Positions 39,504-48,298 of a DNA stretch of 64,000 bases are shown here, in pieces. The notes under the pieces were generated by a model. The model searched no databases, was not told the origin of the DNA, and worked only from the letters and a program-made list of their open reading frames with translations. Position 1 is the stretch's first letter. Every line of letters starts with the position of its first letter. The DNA is from RBC074 sp964470555 (GTDB lineage: Bacteria > Acidobacteriota > Blastocatellia > RBC074), in contig CAYYDG010000023.1 in NCBI GenBank assembly GCA_964470555.1, positions 52,284 through 116,283 of the forward strand. Reading direction: 5' to 3'. The position numbers and the translations under genes are program-made.

Positions 39504-41129
39504 TCATTCAGATGGATACAGCCGCAGGAAGAAATTTTCGATGCGGTCGGCAACGTCATTTCCGGTTTGCAGCATGTCCAGAATTTGCGCGCGGCAATCG
39601 TCGGCGAATTCGCGGTCGCTGATGTTCATCACGCTGGGCAGAATGTTGTATGCCGCGCCACGTATAGCCGTTACCGAAAGCTGAGCGCTCAGCGCCAGGT
39701 CGGAAAACCCACCGGCGTTTCCCATTTCGTAAAGGTCGCTGAGAATGTCCAATACCTGCACGGCGCTTTCCGCAATGCGCAGCGGAATGGCCACTGCGTT
39801 TTTGGTCGCTTGTTCGATGGCCATGGATCGCGCCAGTTTTTCGGCTTCGGATTCGCGCGGTAAATTGACTGCATCCAGCACGCCTTCGCGGCATTCAACG
39901 TCTTCTTTCAACGCAAGCTGCAAATCTGCGCTCAACTGTTCCAACCGTTCCAGCAGGATGACGACTTCGTCTTCGAGCGCGGGTTTATGATTGGCAGTCA
40001 TCTTGCCGACCATAATCGCCAGTTCGGTGGCCAGCATTCCGGCGTAAGCGGCAATGCTGCCGCTTTCCGGCGACAGGCTGCGCGCAGCAACCGCGCTGGC
40101 GGGCGAAGTAGATGGTTGTGGTGACGGAAGCGCCAGATTCATTTCGGCGTCGCTTTCCAGTGTTTCAAAATCTTCGATGGCGGCCTCGTCCTTCAACCCC
40201 GCGCCGATTTCCGAAAAGCTTTCTGACAAGGCCGCGTGCAGGCGATGTTCGAGCACCAAATCTTCGCTGAAATTTTCGAGTTGCAGATAAAACTCGCTGC
40301 TGGCATTGAGCGCCGCTTGCGGAATCAGTCCGACGATTTCGCTTCCGGCGATGGCGACGCCGTATCGTTCGGCTTCGCGTTTGACCAGATCGAAAACGCG
40401 AAAAATCGGCGTCGCTTCGTAATTCACCAGGTTCATCGAAACCTGCACCCGGCGACGGTGTTTCAACTGCATGGCCAGGGCTTTGACGTTTTGCAGTCCG
40501 CCGCTGCTGCCGCGCACGGCTTTGGCGATCTTTTTCGCGATGGTCAAATCTTCGGTGGCCAGGTTGATGTTGAACGCGATCAGCGGATTGCGCGCGCCGA
40601 CCGCCATCGCTCCTGCGGTTTGATGAATCTGGCGCGGGCCGAAATCGGGTTTGCGGTCGGGGTGAAACAGGATTTCTTCGCGTATGGATTCAAATTCGCC
40701 GCGCCGCACATTGGCCAGATCAATGCGGTCAGGCCGCGTCGCCGCCTGTTCGTACAGATACACGGGAATGGCGAGTTCTTCGGCAATGCGTTCCCCGGCT
40801 TTACGAGCCAGTTCGACGCATTCTTCCATCGTCACGTTTTTGATTGGCACAAACGGCAACACGTCCAACGCGCCCATTCGCGGATGTTCACCGTCGTGTT
40901 GATTCAGGTCAATCAATTCCACTGCCGTGGCCGCCGCGCGAATTGCCGCCAGCAACACGCCTTCCGGTTCGCCCGCAAAAGTGATGACCGAACGGTTGTG
41001 ATCGGCGTCCATCGTGCGGTCGAGCACCGCCACGCCGTCCACCGAAGAAATGGCTGCGGCGATCAATTCGATCTTCCTGGCGTCACGGCCTTCGCTGAAA
41101 TTGGGAATGCACTCGACGATCTTTTTCAT
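39504..41129 (-). CDS. ftcD: Bifunctional glutamate formimidoyltransferase/formimidoyl-THF cyclodeaminase
   Basis: Acts in histidine breakdown: transfers the formimino group from formiminoglutamate to tetrahydrofolate, then deaminates it to methenyl-THF. The N-terminal transferase (about 1-300) has KKIVECIPNFSEGRDARKI, LDRTMDADHNRSVITFAGEP and LIDLNQHDGEHPRMGALDVL; the C-terminal cyclodeaminase (about 345-541) is all-helical. The domain junction usually carries a PGGGS loop; here it reads LSPESGSIAAYAG, so two glycines are replaced. The 541-aa length matches fused FtcD. No other hut gene is in the window, so histidine utilisation must be encoded elsewhere if complete. Confidence 0.9.
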   Translation of the reverse strand: MKKIVECIPNFSEGRDARKIELIAAAISSVDGVAVLDRTMDADHNRSVITFAGEPEGVLLAAIRAAATAVELIDLNQHDGEHPRMGALDVLPFVPIKNVTMEECVELARKAGERIAEELAIPVYLYEQAATRPDRIDLANVRRGEFESIREEILFHPDRKPDFGPRQIHQTAGAMAVGARNPLIAFNINLATEDLTIAKKIAKAVRGSSGGLQNVKALAMQLKHRRRVQVSMNLVNYEATPIFRVFDLVKREAERYGVAIAGSEIVGLIPQAALNASSEFYLQLENFSEDLVLEHRLHAALSESFSEIGAGLKDEAAIEDFETLESDAEMNLALPSPQPSTSPASAVAARSLSPESGSIAAYAGMLATELAIMVGKMTANHKPALEDEVVILLERLEQLSADLQLALKEDVECREGVLDAVNLPRESEAEKLARSMAIEQATKNAVAIPLRIAESAVQVLDILSDLYEMGNAGGFSDLALSAQLSVTAIRGAAYNILPSVMNISDREFADDCRAQILDMLQTGNDVADRIENFFLRLYPSE

Positions 41130-41153
41130 GAATTACGCAGAGAGCTACGGATT

Positions 41154-41242
41154 AACTACGAATGAGTACGAACGTTCACGAAGAAGATTTAATCGGGTAT
41201 TAGGTTTTCCGATTCGTGGTTATTTGTGCTCATTCGTAGTTT
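41154..41242. repeat. Inverted repeat of 'actacgaatgag' words
   Basis: The left arm AACTACGAATGAGTACGAAC (from 41154) and the right arm (41211-41242), whose complement begins AACTACGAATGAGCACAAAT, could pair over about 30 bases with mismatches. It fills the gap between ftcD and the S9 peptidase gene. Confidence 0.65.
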
Positions 41243-41246
41243 GAAA

Positions 41247-43328
41247 CTATTTTTCGACCTTACTGGCTCCTGAAGCAGAAGCAGGGGCGGAGGGCTTCTT
41301 CAGGTATTTTTCGTACCAGGCTAGGTAGCGTTCGTATCGGTCGCGCACGTAACTGGGGCGTTGAATGCCGTGATTCTCGTTCGGATAAATCACCAGTTGC
41401 GTGTCCACGCCCAGGCTTCTGAGCGCCTGATACATCTGTTCGCTGCCAGCGACCGGGACGTTGAAATCCTTTTCACCGCACAAAAACAGCGTAGGCGTTT
41501 TGATGCGATCGGCGTGCAGGAATGGGTATGACAACTTCTGATAAGTCTCCCAGGATTTCGGATTCCACGGCGGGCCGATTTCGTTGTCGTACTGTGTGAT
41601 GTAATGATCCGTGCCGTAATACGAAACCGTGAACGCCGTGCCCGCGCCGCTGGTGGCCGCTTTGAAGCGGTTGTCGCTGGCGATCAGGTAATCGGTCAGA
41701 ATGCCGCCGTAACTCCAACCTCCAACGCCCAACCGGTCAGGATCAGCAACTCCCATTTTGACTACGTGGTCAACGCCAGCGTGCAAATCTTCGACTTCGT
41801 AATGTCCCCAATCGGCAAAAATCGCGCGCGAAAATTTCTGCCCGCGCCCGGAACTGCCGCGATAATTCACCGCCAACACGGCATAACCATTGGCGGCGAA
41901 CAACTGTCGTTCAAAGGCGAAAGTATGTTGATCCTGAGCATTCGGGCCGCCGTGAATCCTCAACAGCATCGGAACTTTCGTGCCTTTCACATATCCGACC
42001 GGATAAGTCAGCAATCCGTACACGTCGGTTCCGTCTTTGCTTTTGAAGCCGACTTCTTCTGTCTGGCCGAGTTCCAATTCGGCAAACAGAGCATCGTTTT
42101 GATGAGTGACCTGACGCAAACCGCCGTTTTCAAAGGCGTACACTTCGGTGTATTTCGACGTGCTGCCGGACAACACAATCGAGCGGTTTGATTCGGTTGA
42201 CCAGCTCGATACGACAATCGGCGGATTCAACAACCGATCTACTTTGCCACTGGTCAAGGTGACTTGCGCCGGGTACACCGACCGATTGTCTGTCACCGTG
42301 AAGCGAATCGCTTTTCCGTCGGCAGTGAAGCTGGGTGAAGACACGCCGCGATCCAATGCTTCGACCGTCGGCAAACGTTTCGGGGCAGCGCTGCCATCGG
42401 CAGGAACAATCGCCAGATGGCTCATGTTGTAGGCGCCCCATTTCTTTTCGTCGTTTTCCAGAAAAGCGATCCATTTACCGTCGGGACTCCATTCAAAGCG
42501 TCCGCGTCCAACGCGATTGACTTCTGTGGTCAGCAGCTTTTCCGTCGCGCCCGCTTTGGCTTCGGCCACATACAGTTCGCCGTCGGGATCGCGATCCGGG
42601 TCGGCTTTGTGGTTGCTGTAAAACGCGATGCGTGAACCGTCAGGCGACCACGAAGGCGATGCTTCATCCCATTTTCCAGTCGTCAATCTTTCGAGCTTTT
42701 TGGTTTCGATGTCGAAGAGGTAAATGTAGCTGTGCCTTCCCGACACCAGATACCCCGCGCCGTCCTGTTTGAATTTGTAACGATCCAGCACGATTGGCTT
42801 TGGTGGTTTGGGTTTGCCGCCGCTTTCGGCTGCTGCTGCGTTGGCTTCGGCTTCCGGGTCTGGATCGCCAATGACCAGCGCCAGCCGTTTGGAATCAGGC
42901 GACCATTCGTAGCTTTGCAAACGGCCTTTGACATCGGTCAGTTGCACTGCTTCGCCGCCGCTGCGGTCGAGCAACCAGACCTGACTGCCTTTGGCCGGGC
43001 CTTTGCGCGACGAAGTGAACGACAGATATTTCCCGTCAGGCGAGAAACGCGGCGCAGATTCGTTTTCCTGTCCTGATGTGATCTGGCGTTCATTTTTGCC
43101 GTCATATCCGACCATCCAGATGTGCGCGACGCTTTTGTCTTCTTTGGCGTCCACTTGTGACACGACAAAGGCTATGGTCAGGCCGTCGGGCGACAATTGC
43201 GGATCGCGGATTTCGCGTAACCGCGGAATATCATCGAGTTTGATTGGGCGTTTGGCGGTTTGCGCAGGCAGCGCGATGGTCAACGCCAGCAAAAATAACA
43301 AAATAGACGACAATCGGGTCTTGAGCAT
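41247..43328 (-). CDS. Secreted S9 family (prolyl oligopeptidase) peptidase
   Basis: Hydrolyses short peptides, in the acylaminoacyl-peptidase/DPP branch. The ATG at 43328 opens a signal peptide (MLKTRLSSILLFLLALTIAL); the 66 residues upstream in the open frame are unlike any protein and were removed. The N-terminal propeller of 'SPDGK' blades (about 30-430) caps an alpha/beta hydrolase with the nucleophile GWSYGGILTDYL (Ser), an acid in GEKDFNVPV (Asp) and His in YPNENHGIQRPS. 693 aa, the usual length. The Lys/Pro-rich loop near 190-205 is not conserved in the family. It probably works in the periplasm alongside the Tricorn-like protease in peptide scavenging. Confidence 0.9.
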   Translation of the reverse strand: MLKTRLSSILLFLLALTIALPAQTAKRPIKLDDIPRLREIRDPQLSPDGLTIAFVVSQVDAKEDKSVAHIWMVGYDGKNERQITSGQENESAPRFSPDGKYLSFTSSRKGPAKGSQVWLLDRSGGEAVQLTDVKGRLQSYEWSPDSKRLALVIGDPDPEAEANAAAAESGGKPKPPKPIVLDRYKFKQDGAGYLVSGRHSYIYLFDIETKKLERLTTGKWDEASPSWSPDGSRIAFYSNHKADPDRDPDGELYVAEAKAGATEKLLTTEVNRVGRGRFEWSPDGKWIAFLENDEKKWGAYNMSHLAIVPADGSAAPKRLPTVEALDRGVSSPSFTADGKAIRFTVTDNRSVYPAQVTLTSGKVDRLLNPPIVVSSWSTESNRSIVLSGSTSKYTEVYAFENGGLRQVTHQNDALFAELELGQTEEVGFKSKDGTDVYGLLTYPVGYVKGTKVPMLLRIHGGPNAQDQHTFAFERQLFAANGYAVLAVNYRGSSGRGQKFSRAIFADWGHYEVEDLHAGVDHVVKMGVADPDRLGVGGWSYGGILTDYLIASDNRFKAATSGAGTAFTVSYYGTDHYITQYDNEIGPPWNPKSWETYQKLSYPFLHADRIKTPTLFLCGEKDFNVPVAGSEQMYQALRSLGVDTQLVIYPNENHGIQRPSYVRDRYERYLAWYEKYLKKPSAPASASGASKVEK

Positions 43329-43440
43329 GTCAGTTCGTTTCCCTCCTGAACGGTATGGATTCACAACTTGGTTGATGATGAGATCACCGTGATGCGGCGG
43401 CTGATTGTAGGCGGACTGCCGCGTTACGGCAACGATTGGT

Positions 43441-44631
43441 TTAATTGCCCAGCCGATACAGATGCGTCTGGCTGCGAATGAAAATCGAGCCGCTGGACAC
43501 AGCCATCGAAGCCAGCGTTTGCCCATCGAGTTGATTCTTTGCCAGCGCCTTGAACTGCTTGCCCGGAACGATGACCGTTGATTCGCCTTCCTCGCTCAAG
43601 AAGTAAATCCGTCCGTCGGCGTAAATCGGCGAAGCTGAATGATTGCCGCCAAGCCGCATTTGCCAATGTTGCGCGCCGGTTTTGGCGTCAACGCAGGTTG
43701 CAATGCCGTTGTCGCTGACCAGATACAATTCATCGCCAACCAGCAATGGGGACGGCGTCAATGACACGCTTCGTTTCAACGACCACGCGACGCCGGATTT
43801 CGTTACGTCGCCTTTGCCGTCCACTCGAACCGCCAGCAATGCGGGTTGTTGAAAACCCGTGCAGATATAAACCAACCCGTGGCCGTATACCGGTCGCGGC
43901 ACGTTTGAAAATCCGTCACCATAACTGACATTCCAAAGCTCTTTGCCCGTACGCGGTTCGTAAGCGAAGGTGCGAAACGCTCCGATGCTGATGAGCTGAT
44001 CTCCGGCGGGAAGCTTGACGACCAGCGGTGTGGAGTAAGCCTGCGCGCCCGTGCGGTATTTGCGCCAGCGCGTTTTGCCGGTTTGTTTGTCCAGCGCGAC
44101 GACGTACTGCATTTCCTGTCCATCGCAATTGACGATCAACAAGTTGTCGTAAATGACCGGCGAACCACCTGCTCCATGTTGGCCGTTGTCATAATCGAGT
44201 TTGGTTTTCCAGACGATTTCGCCGGTTTGCGTTATGCAGGCCGTTCCGTTCGCGCCGAAGTGCAAGTAGACCTTGTCGCCTTCAATCACAGGTGTCGGCG
44301 ATGCCAATGAATTTTTGGCGTGAAGCGGCCCGGAGGATTTCAGCCGAAAGAGTTCGATGTTCAACAGCACCGCGCCGGTTTTCAGATCCACGCAAACCGC
44401 GCGCAACGATCTGCCTTCGTCGGTTGCCGTCGTCAACCAGATGCGGTCGCCCTTGATAACGGGCGAAGACCATCCTTTGCCCGGAATCGCCGTTTTCCAT
44501 TTGACGTTTTTGGTTTCGCCCCAGTTCAATGGCAAGCCGCGCTCGCTGGAATGCCCTTGCCCCGATGGGCCGCGAAATTCCGGCCAATCGTCAAAGCTGA
44601 ATAACAACGCAATGAAGAAAAATGTTTTCAT
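43441..44631 (-). CDS. PQQ-type (BamB/quinoprotein-like) beta-propeller protein, exported
   Basis: 396 aa with a short hydrophobic start (MKTFFFIALLFSF) then DDWPEFRGPSGQGHSSERGL, a signature of the PQQ-binding-like propeller family common in Acidobacteria, Verrucomicrobia and Planctomycetes. Repeated 'VKWKTAIPGKGWSSPVIKGD' and 'ALDKQTGKTRWRK' blades (about seven) follow. No dehydrogenase domain or cysteine pair for PQQ is present, so the protein is probably structural or ligand-binding. It starts 51 bp after ackA on the same strand. Confidence 0.8.
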   Translation of the reverse strand: MKTFFFIALLFSFDDWPEFRGPSGQGHSSERGLPLNWGETKNVKWKTAIPGKGWSSPVIKGDRIWLTTATDEGRSLRAVCVDLKTGAVLLNIELFRLKSSGPLHAKNSLASPTPVIEGDKVYLHFGANGTACITQTGEIVWKTKLDYDNGQHGAGGSPVIYDNLLIVNCDGQEMQYVVALDKQTGKTRWRKYRTGAQAYSTPLVVKLPAGDQLISIGAFRTFAYEPRTGKELWNVSYGDGFSNVPRPVYGHGLVYICTGFQQPALLAVRVDGKGDVTKSGVAWSLKRSVSLTPSPLLVGDELYLVSDNGIATCVDAKTGAQHWQMRLGGNHSASPIYADGRIYFLSEEGESTVIVPGKQFKALAKNQLDGQTLASMAVSSGSIFIRSQTHLYRLGN

Positions 44632-44682
44632 GTTAAATTTTGCAACGCCTGATCGTCTTGGAAAATCATTCAGGCTTCGGAG

Positions 44683-45924
44683 CTATCGTCGAACATTGTG
44701 AACACATCGCACTGTGTCGCGCGCGATCAATAATTCTTCGTCAGTCGGAATGACGTAAGCCTTCAACCGAGACTCGGCTGCGCTGATGAGTCCTTCGTTG
44801 CCGTTGGTCATTGCGGCATTGGCGGCTTCGACCAATTGCAAGCCGGACCATTCCAGCCCCTGGCAAATCCTTGATCGAATTTCCGCCGAGTTTTCACCGA
44901 TGCCTCCGGTGAAAATGACGGCGTCGGCTCCGCCCATTGCGGCCAGATAAGCGCCGATATATTTGCGAGCGCGATAACAGAACAGTTCGATGGCCAGCAA
45001 CGCGCGCCGGTCGTTGTTTTCGCGGGCTTCATCCAGCAATTCGCGCATGTCGTTGGTCAGGCCGGAAATTCCGAGCAAGCCGGATTGTTTGTTCAGCAAA
45101 CCTTCGATTTCCTGTGCGGTCAATCCTTCTTTCGACATCAGAAAATCAATGATCGAAGCGTCAATGTCGCCCGACCGCGTGCCCATCACCAAACCTTCCA
45201 GCGGCGTCATGCCCATCGAAGTATCAACCGAATGGCCGCCTTTGATGGCTGTGGCCGAACATCCATTGCCCAGATGCAGTGTGATGATGTTGACCTGTTC
45301 GCGCGGAATGTTGAGCAAATTGCGATACCGGTAAGCAACGTAACGATGCGAAGTGCCATGAAATCCGTACCGGCGAACTTTGTAACGGCGATAAAACTGA
45401 TAGGGCAGCGCATACAGGTACGCCTGTTCCGGCAAGGTTTGATGAAATGCGGTGTCGAACACGGCTACTTGTGGCAGGCCCGCGCCGAGCAGATCGCGCG
45501 TCGCAAGAATGCCTTTGATGTTGGCGGGATTGTGCAGCGGAGCGAGGTCAATGCAATCGTCAATGCCGTGCAGCACTTCGTCGCCGATCAACACGGATTG
45601 TTGAAAGCGTTCTCCTCCGTGAACGACGCGATGGCCTACGGCGTGAATGTCCGAAATGCTCTGGATCGCCTCCACGCCGGATTCGGTAGAACAAGCCCAG
45701 CGAATGACAAAATCCACTGCCGCGCGAATGTCTCGTAGCTGTGCGGTTGAACGTTGCTTGCCCTGGCCTTCGACCTGAAGCGTGCAGACGGCTTCGCCGC
45801 CTATGCGTTCGATGACGCCGCGCGCCAACCGCTGATCTGCGTGATGTGCGATTCGTTCCAGATCGGTGGTGATGAGTTGAAACTTGACCGATGAACTGCC
45901 GCAATTGAGAACCAGGATATTCAT
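44683..45924 (-). CDS. ackA: Acetate kinase
   Basis: Interconverts acetate and ATP with acetyl phosphate and ADP. The start was set at the ATG at 45924, giving MNILVLNCGSSSVKFQL, the canonical N-terminus; the longer frame adds 72 unrelated residues. The ASKHA-fold motifs FDTAFHQTLP, HLGNGCSATAIKGGHSVDTS, MGTRSGDIDASII and VIFTGGIGENSAEIR are present. 413 aa, normal. The usual partner phosphotransacetylase (pta) is not adjacent. It would serve substrate-level ATP formation from acetyl-CoA made by the pyruvate oxidoreductase at 23.6 kb. The stop codon is TAG. Confidence 0.95.
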   Translation of the reverse strand: MNILVLNCGSSSVKFQLITTDLERIAHHADQRLARGVIERIGGEAVCTLQVEGQGKQRSTAQLRDIRAAVDFVIRWACSTESGVEAIQSISDIHAVGHRVVHGGERFQQSVLIGDEVLHGIDDCIDLAPLHNPANIKGILATRDLLGAGLPQVAVFDTAFHQTLPEQAYLYALPYQFYRRYKVRRYGFHGTSHRYVAYRYRNLLNIPREQVNIITLHLGNGCSATAIKGGHSVDTSMGMTPLEGLVMGTRSGDIDASIIDFLMSKEGLTAQEIEGLLNKQSGLLGISGLTNDMRELLDEARENNDRRALLAIELFCYRARKYIGAYLAAMGGADAVIFTGGIGENSAEIRSRICQGLEWSGLQLVEAANAAMTNGNEGLISAAESRLKAYVIPTDEELLIARDTVRCVHNVRR

Positions 45925-45970
45925 AGCTCGAGCATTACAGCAGAGAACCGGAATTGAGTGAAGCTCGCAT

Positions 45971-46711
45971 TCAAAAATGCCGAACATGGAAATCGGCGAT
46001 GATGGGCAGATGATCGGAAGCGACCAGCGCCGTTCGGCTGCGGTGGAGTTTGGCTTCGACCAGTTCCAGGGCTTCGTCAAAGTAAATGTGATCCAGATGC
46101 AGGAACGGCAAGACTCCGGGATAAGTTCGTTTACGACCAAGTTGCAACCGAATGTCGGCGCTTTGGAAATGATCTTCCAGCAAACGCGAAGTCAGTCCGC
46201 GCGTCCATTCGTTGAAATCTCCCATCAGAACACGCGGGCCGATGTGGTCACCGTTTTTCAAAACATCGTCCTGTAAAAGCTTTCGCGCTTGATGGCGGCG
46301 TTCGGTGAACGACGTTCCCAGATGCACGTTGTAAATGTGCAGAGGTTGTTCGCCGTGCAGGTCAATGTCCACGCGCAGACAGCCGCGTTGCTCTCGCCCG
46401 GCGACGCTGATGTCGTGATTGCGCGCGGCAACCATCGGAAATCGGCTCAGCACGAGGTTGCCATACGCGCCGCCTTTCAGTTGCCGGTTTTCTCCGAGTC
46501 GAAAATCCAGTTCCAGTTCGCGGGCGATGAAATGCGCCTGATCGTGCTGGTCTTCGTTGCCTTGTACGCAATGGACTTCCTGCAAGGCGATGATGTCTGC
46601 GTCAATTTCGCGCAGCACTTCGACAATGCGTTCGGGGCGCAAGCGGCGATCCAATCCGACGCATTTGTGAATGTTGTAAGTGACGACTCGGAATCGTTTT
46701 ACTTTCCGCAT
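45971..46711 (-). CDS. Endonuclease/exonuclease/phosphatase family protein (YbhP-like)
   Basis: An EEP-superfamily metal hydrolase of 246 aa: TYNIHKCVGLDRR at the N-terminus, ALQEVHCVQG (Glu metal ligand), RVLMGDFNEWTRG (Asp-x-Asn) and VASDHLPIIADFHV (Asp-His). It begins 6 bp after the phospholipase D-like gene. The same order, EEP protein beside ClsB, is seen in the E. coli ybhP-ybhO locus, so a lipid or phosphodiester substrate is more likely than DNA. It has no signal peptide. Confidence 0.82.
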   Translation of the reverse strand: MRKVKRFRVVTYNIHKCVGLDRRLRPERIVEVLREIDADIIALQEVHCVQGNEDQHDQAHFIARELELDFRLGENRQLKGGAYGNLVLSRFPMVAARNHDISVAGREQRGCLRVDIDLHGEQPLHIYNVHLGTSFTERRHQARKLLQDDVLKNGDHIGPRVLMGDFNEWTRGLTSRLLEDHFQSADIRLQLGRKRTYPGVLPFLHLDHIYFDEALELVEAKLHRSRTALVASDHLPIIADFHVRHF

Positions 46712-46717
46712 AAAAGC

Positions 46718-48244
46718 TTACTCGGAATTTTGTTGAACCGAAGTTTCCTGATTGGCGTCGGCGACTTCAAGCATCGCGGATTCTTCGCGCTTGCCTTCGC
46801 GATGCAGTTGATACGCTTTGATGAACAGCGAAACGGCCAGCCAGACGGCAAAAAACGCCAGCGGTATGGAAACCCATCTTGGCCAGAAAACCGCTACGGT
46901 TGAAAACAACAGCAATAACAAACCGCCGCTGAACATGATGCGCGCTTCGGCGGGGCTGAGGATGCGGCGATTGGCGATGGCGGCGGTGACGGCGTTGCCG
47001 ATGCGAACCGCTCCGGCGGCGGTGCGCCCGGAACTGATGGTGTCGAATTTGGCGCGCAATCGGCGCGGTTGCGGTCGTTTCGGTTTGGCGATTCTGCGCT
47101 TCGCCGTCAGCAGAATTTCCGTCGAGTTGGCCAGATCGTCCAAGAACATCAGCTCCATTTGTTCGCCGAATCGCGAGTCTTCGACAATCACGTCCAGTTC
47201 CCAATTCGTGATCCAGCTTGCCAGATTCAGGTTCGACGAACCAACGCGCGCCCAGCGACCATCGGCGACGGCGGTTTTGGCGTGAATCATAGGGCCGTTC
47301 CACTCATAAACGCGCACGCCGGCTTCGAGCAGCGGGCGATACCCTGAACGCGAAATCGCGCGCATGATTGGCAAATCGGTCGCCTGCGGAACCAGCAAGC
47401 GCACGTCTACGCCATCCATCGCCGCCGCACGCAGCGATTGCACATACGGCGAAGTTCCCGCGAAGTAGGCGTCGGTCAACCACAACGTTTCTTTGGCGGC
47501 AGCCGCAATCATTTGATCCAGACGATAAATGCCCGCCGTGTTCGGCACGCTGGCGACGACGCGCAGTGGAGTGTCTCCGGCGCGAGGAATGGTTGACGCG
47601 ACGACCAATTCGGATTCCGTCAACGGTTCGCCGCATTCAGCCCAGGTTTGCGCAAAGGCCTGTTCCAGATGAGCGACTGCTGGACCGATGATTTCAACGC
47701 CAGTATCGCGCCAGGGATCAATGCCTTTTTCCGGTTCTCCGACCCACATCTGGCCGACGCACAATCCGGCGACAAAACCTATGCGGCCATCCACCGTCAG
47801 CAGTTTGCGATGATCGCGTCCCAGCCACGCCAGCGGGCTGTCAAAACTCGGAGGATTGAAACAACGCACTTCGACTCCGGCGAATTTCAACGCGCGCCAG
47901 AATTTGTTGGAGGTCGCCGTCAACCCGCCCACCCAGTCGTAAATCAACCGGACTTTGACGCCCGCGCGAGCTTTTTCGGCCAAGGCTTCGGCGAACATTC
48001 GGCCCTGATCGTCTTCGTGGATGATGTAACTTTCGAAATGAATGGTGCGCTCGGCAGAACGAATCGCTTCCAGCCAGGCGGGATAATTTTCGCGCGCGTC
48101 TTTCAACAAGCGAACCTGATTGTCTGCAACCAGCGGCGCTCCGGCGGCGCGCGCGAACGCCTGTCCGGCCTGAATGCGAAACGATTTCAGCCGCAAGCGT
48201 TTGGGGCGTGGAATGTTTGAGCGTGTTGTATTCACCATCGTCAT
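46718..48244 (-). CDS. clsB: Phospholipase D-family cardiolipin synthase (ClsB-like)
   Basis: Joins phosphatidyl groups to make cardiolipin. Two HKD motifs are seen: DHRKLLTVDGRIGFVAG (about 140-156) and MIHAKTAVADGRWARVGSSNL in two adjacent pieces (about 315-335). The N-terminus lacks transmembrane helices, as in ClsB rather than ClsA, but two hydrophobic helices occur near the C-terminus (about 430-480), followed by a charged tail. 508 aa, longer than E. coli ClsB by about 90 residues because of that tail. Transcribed with the EEP gene downstream and divergent from the UbiB-family gene (54-bp gap). Confidence 0.85.
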   Translation of the reverse strand: MTMVNTTRSNIPRPKRLRLKSFRIQAGQAFARAAGAPLVADNQVRLLKDARENYPAWLEAIRSAERTIHFESYIIHEDDQGRMFAEALAEKARAGVKVRLIYDWVGGLTATSNKFWRALKFAGVEVRCFNPPSFDSPLAWLGRDHRKLLTVDGRIGFVAGLCVGQMWVGEPEKGIDPWRDTGVEIIGPAVAHLEQAFAQTWAECGEPLTESELVVASTIPRAGDTPLRVVASVPNTAGIYRLDQMIAAAAKETLWLTDAYFAGTSPYVQSLRAAAMDGVDVRLLVPQATDLPIMRAISRSGYRPLLEAGVRVYEWNGPMIHAKTAVADGRWARVGSSNLNLASWITNWELDVIVEDSRFGEQMELMFLDDLANSTEILLTAKRRIAKPKRPQPRRLRAKFDTISSGRTAAGAVRIGNAVTAAIANRRILSPAEARIMFSGGLLLLLFSTVAVFWPRWVSIPLAFFAVWLAVSLFIKAYQLHREGKREESAMLEVADANQETSVQQNSE

Positions 48245-48298
48245 TTTGCCTGCAAATCCGGTGACTGTTAAGCTGCCGCCGGAGAACCGATCAACAAC

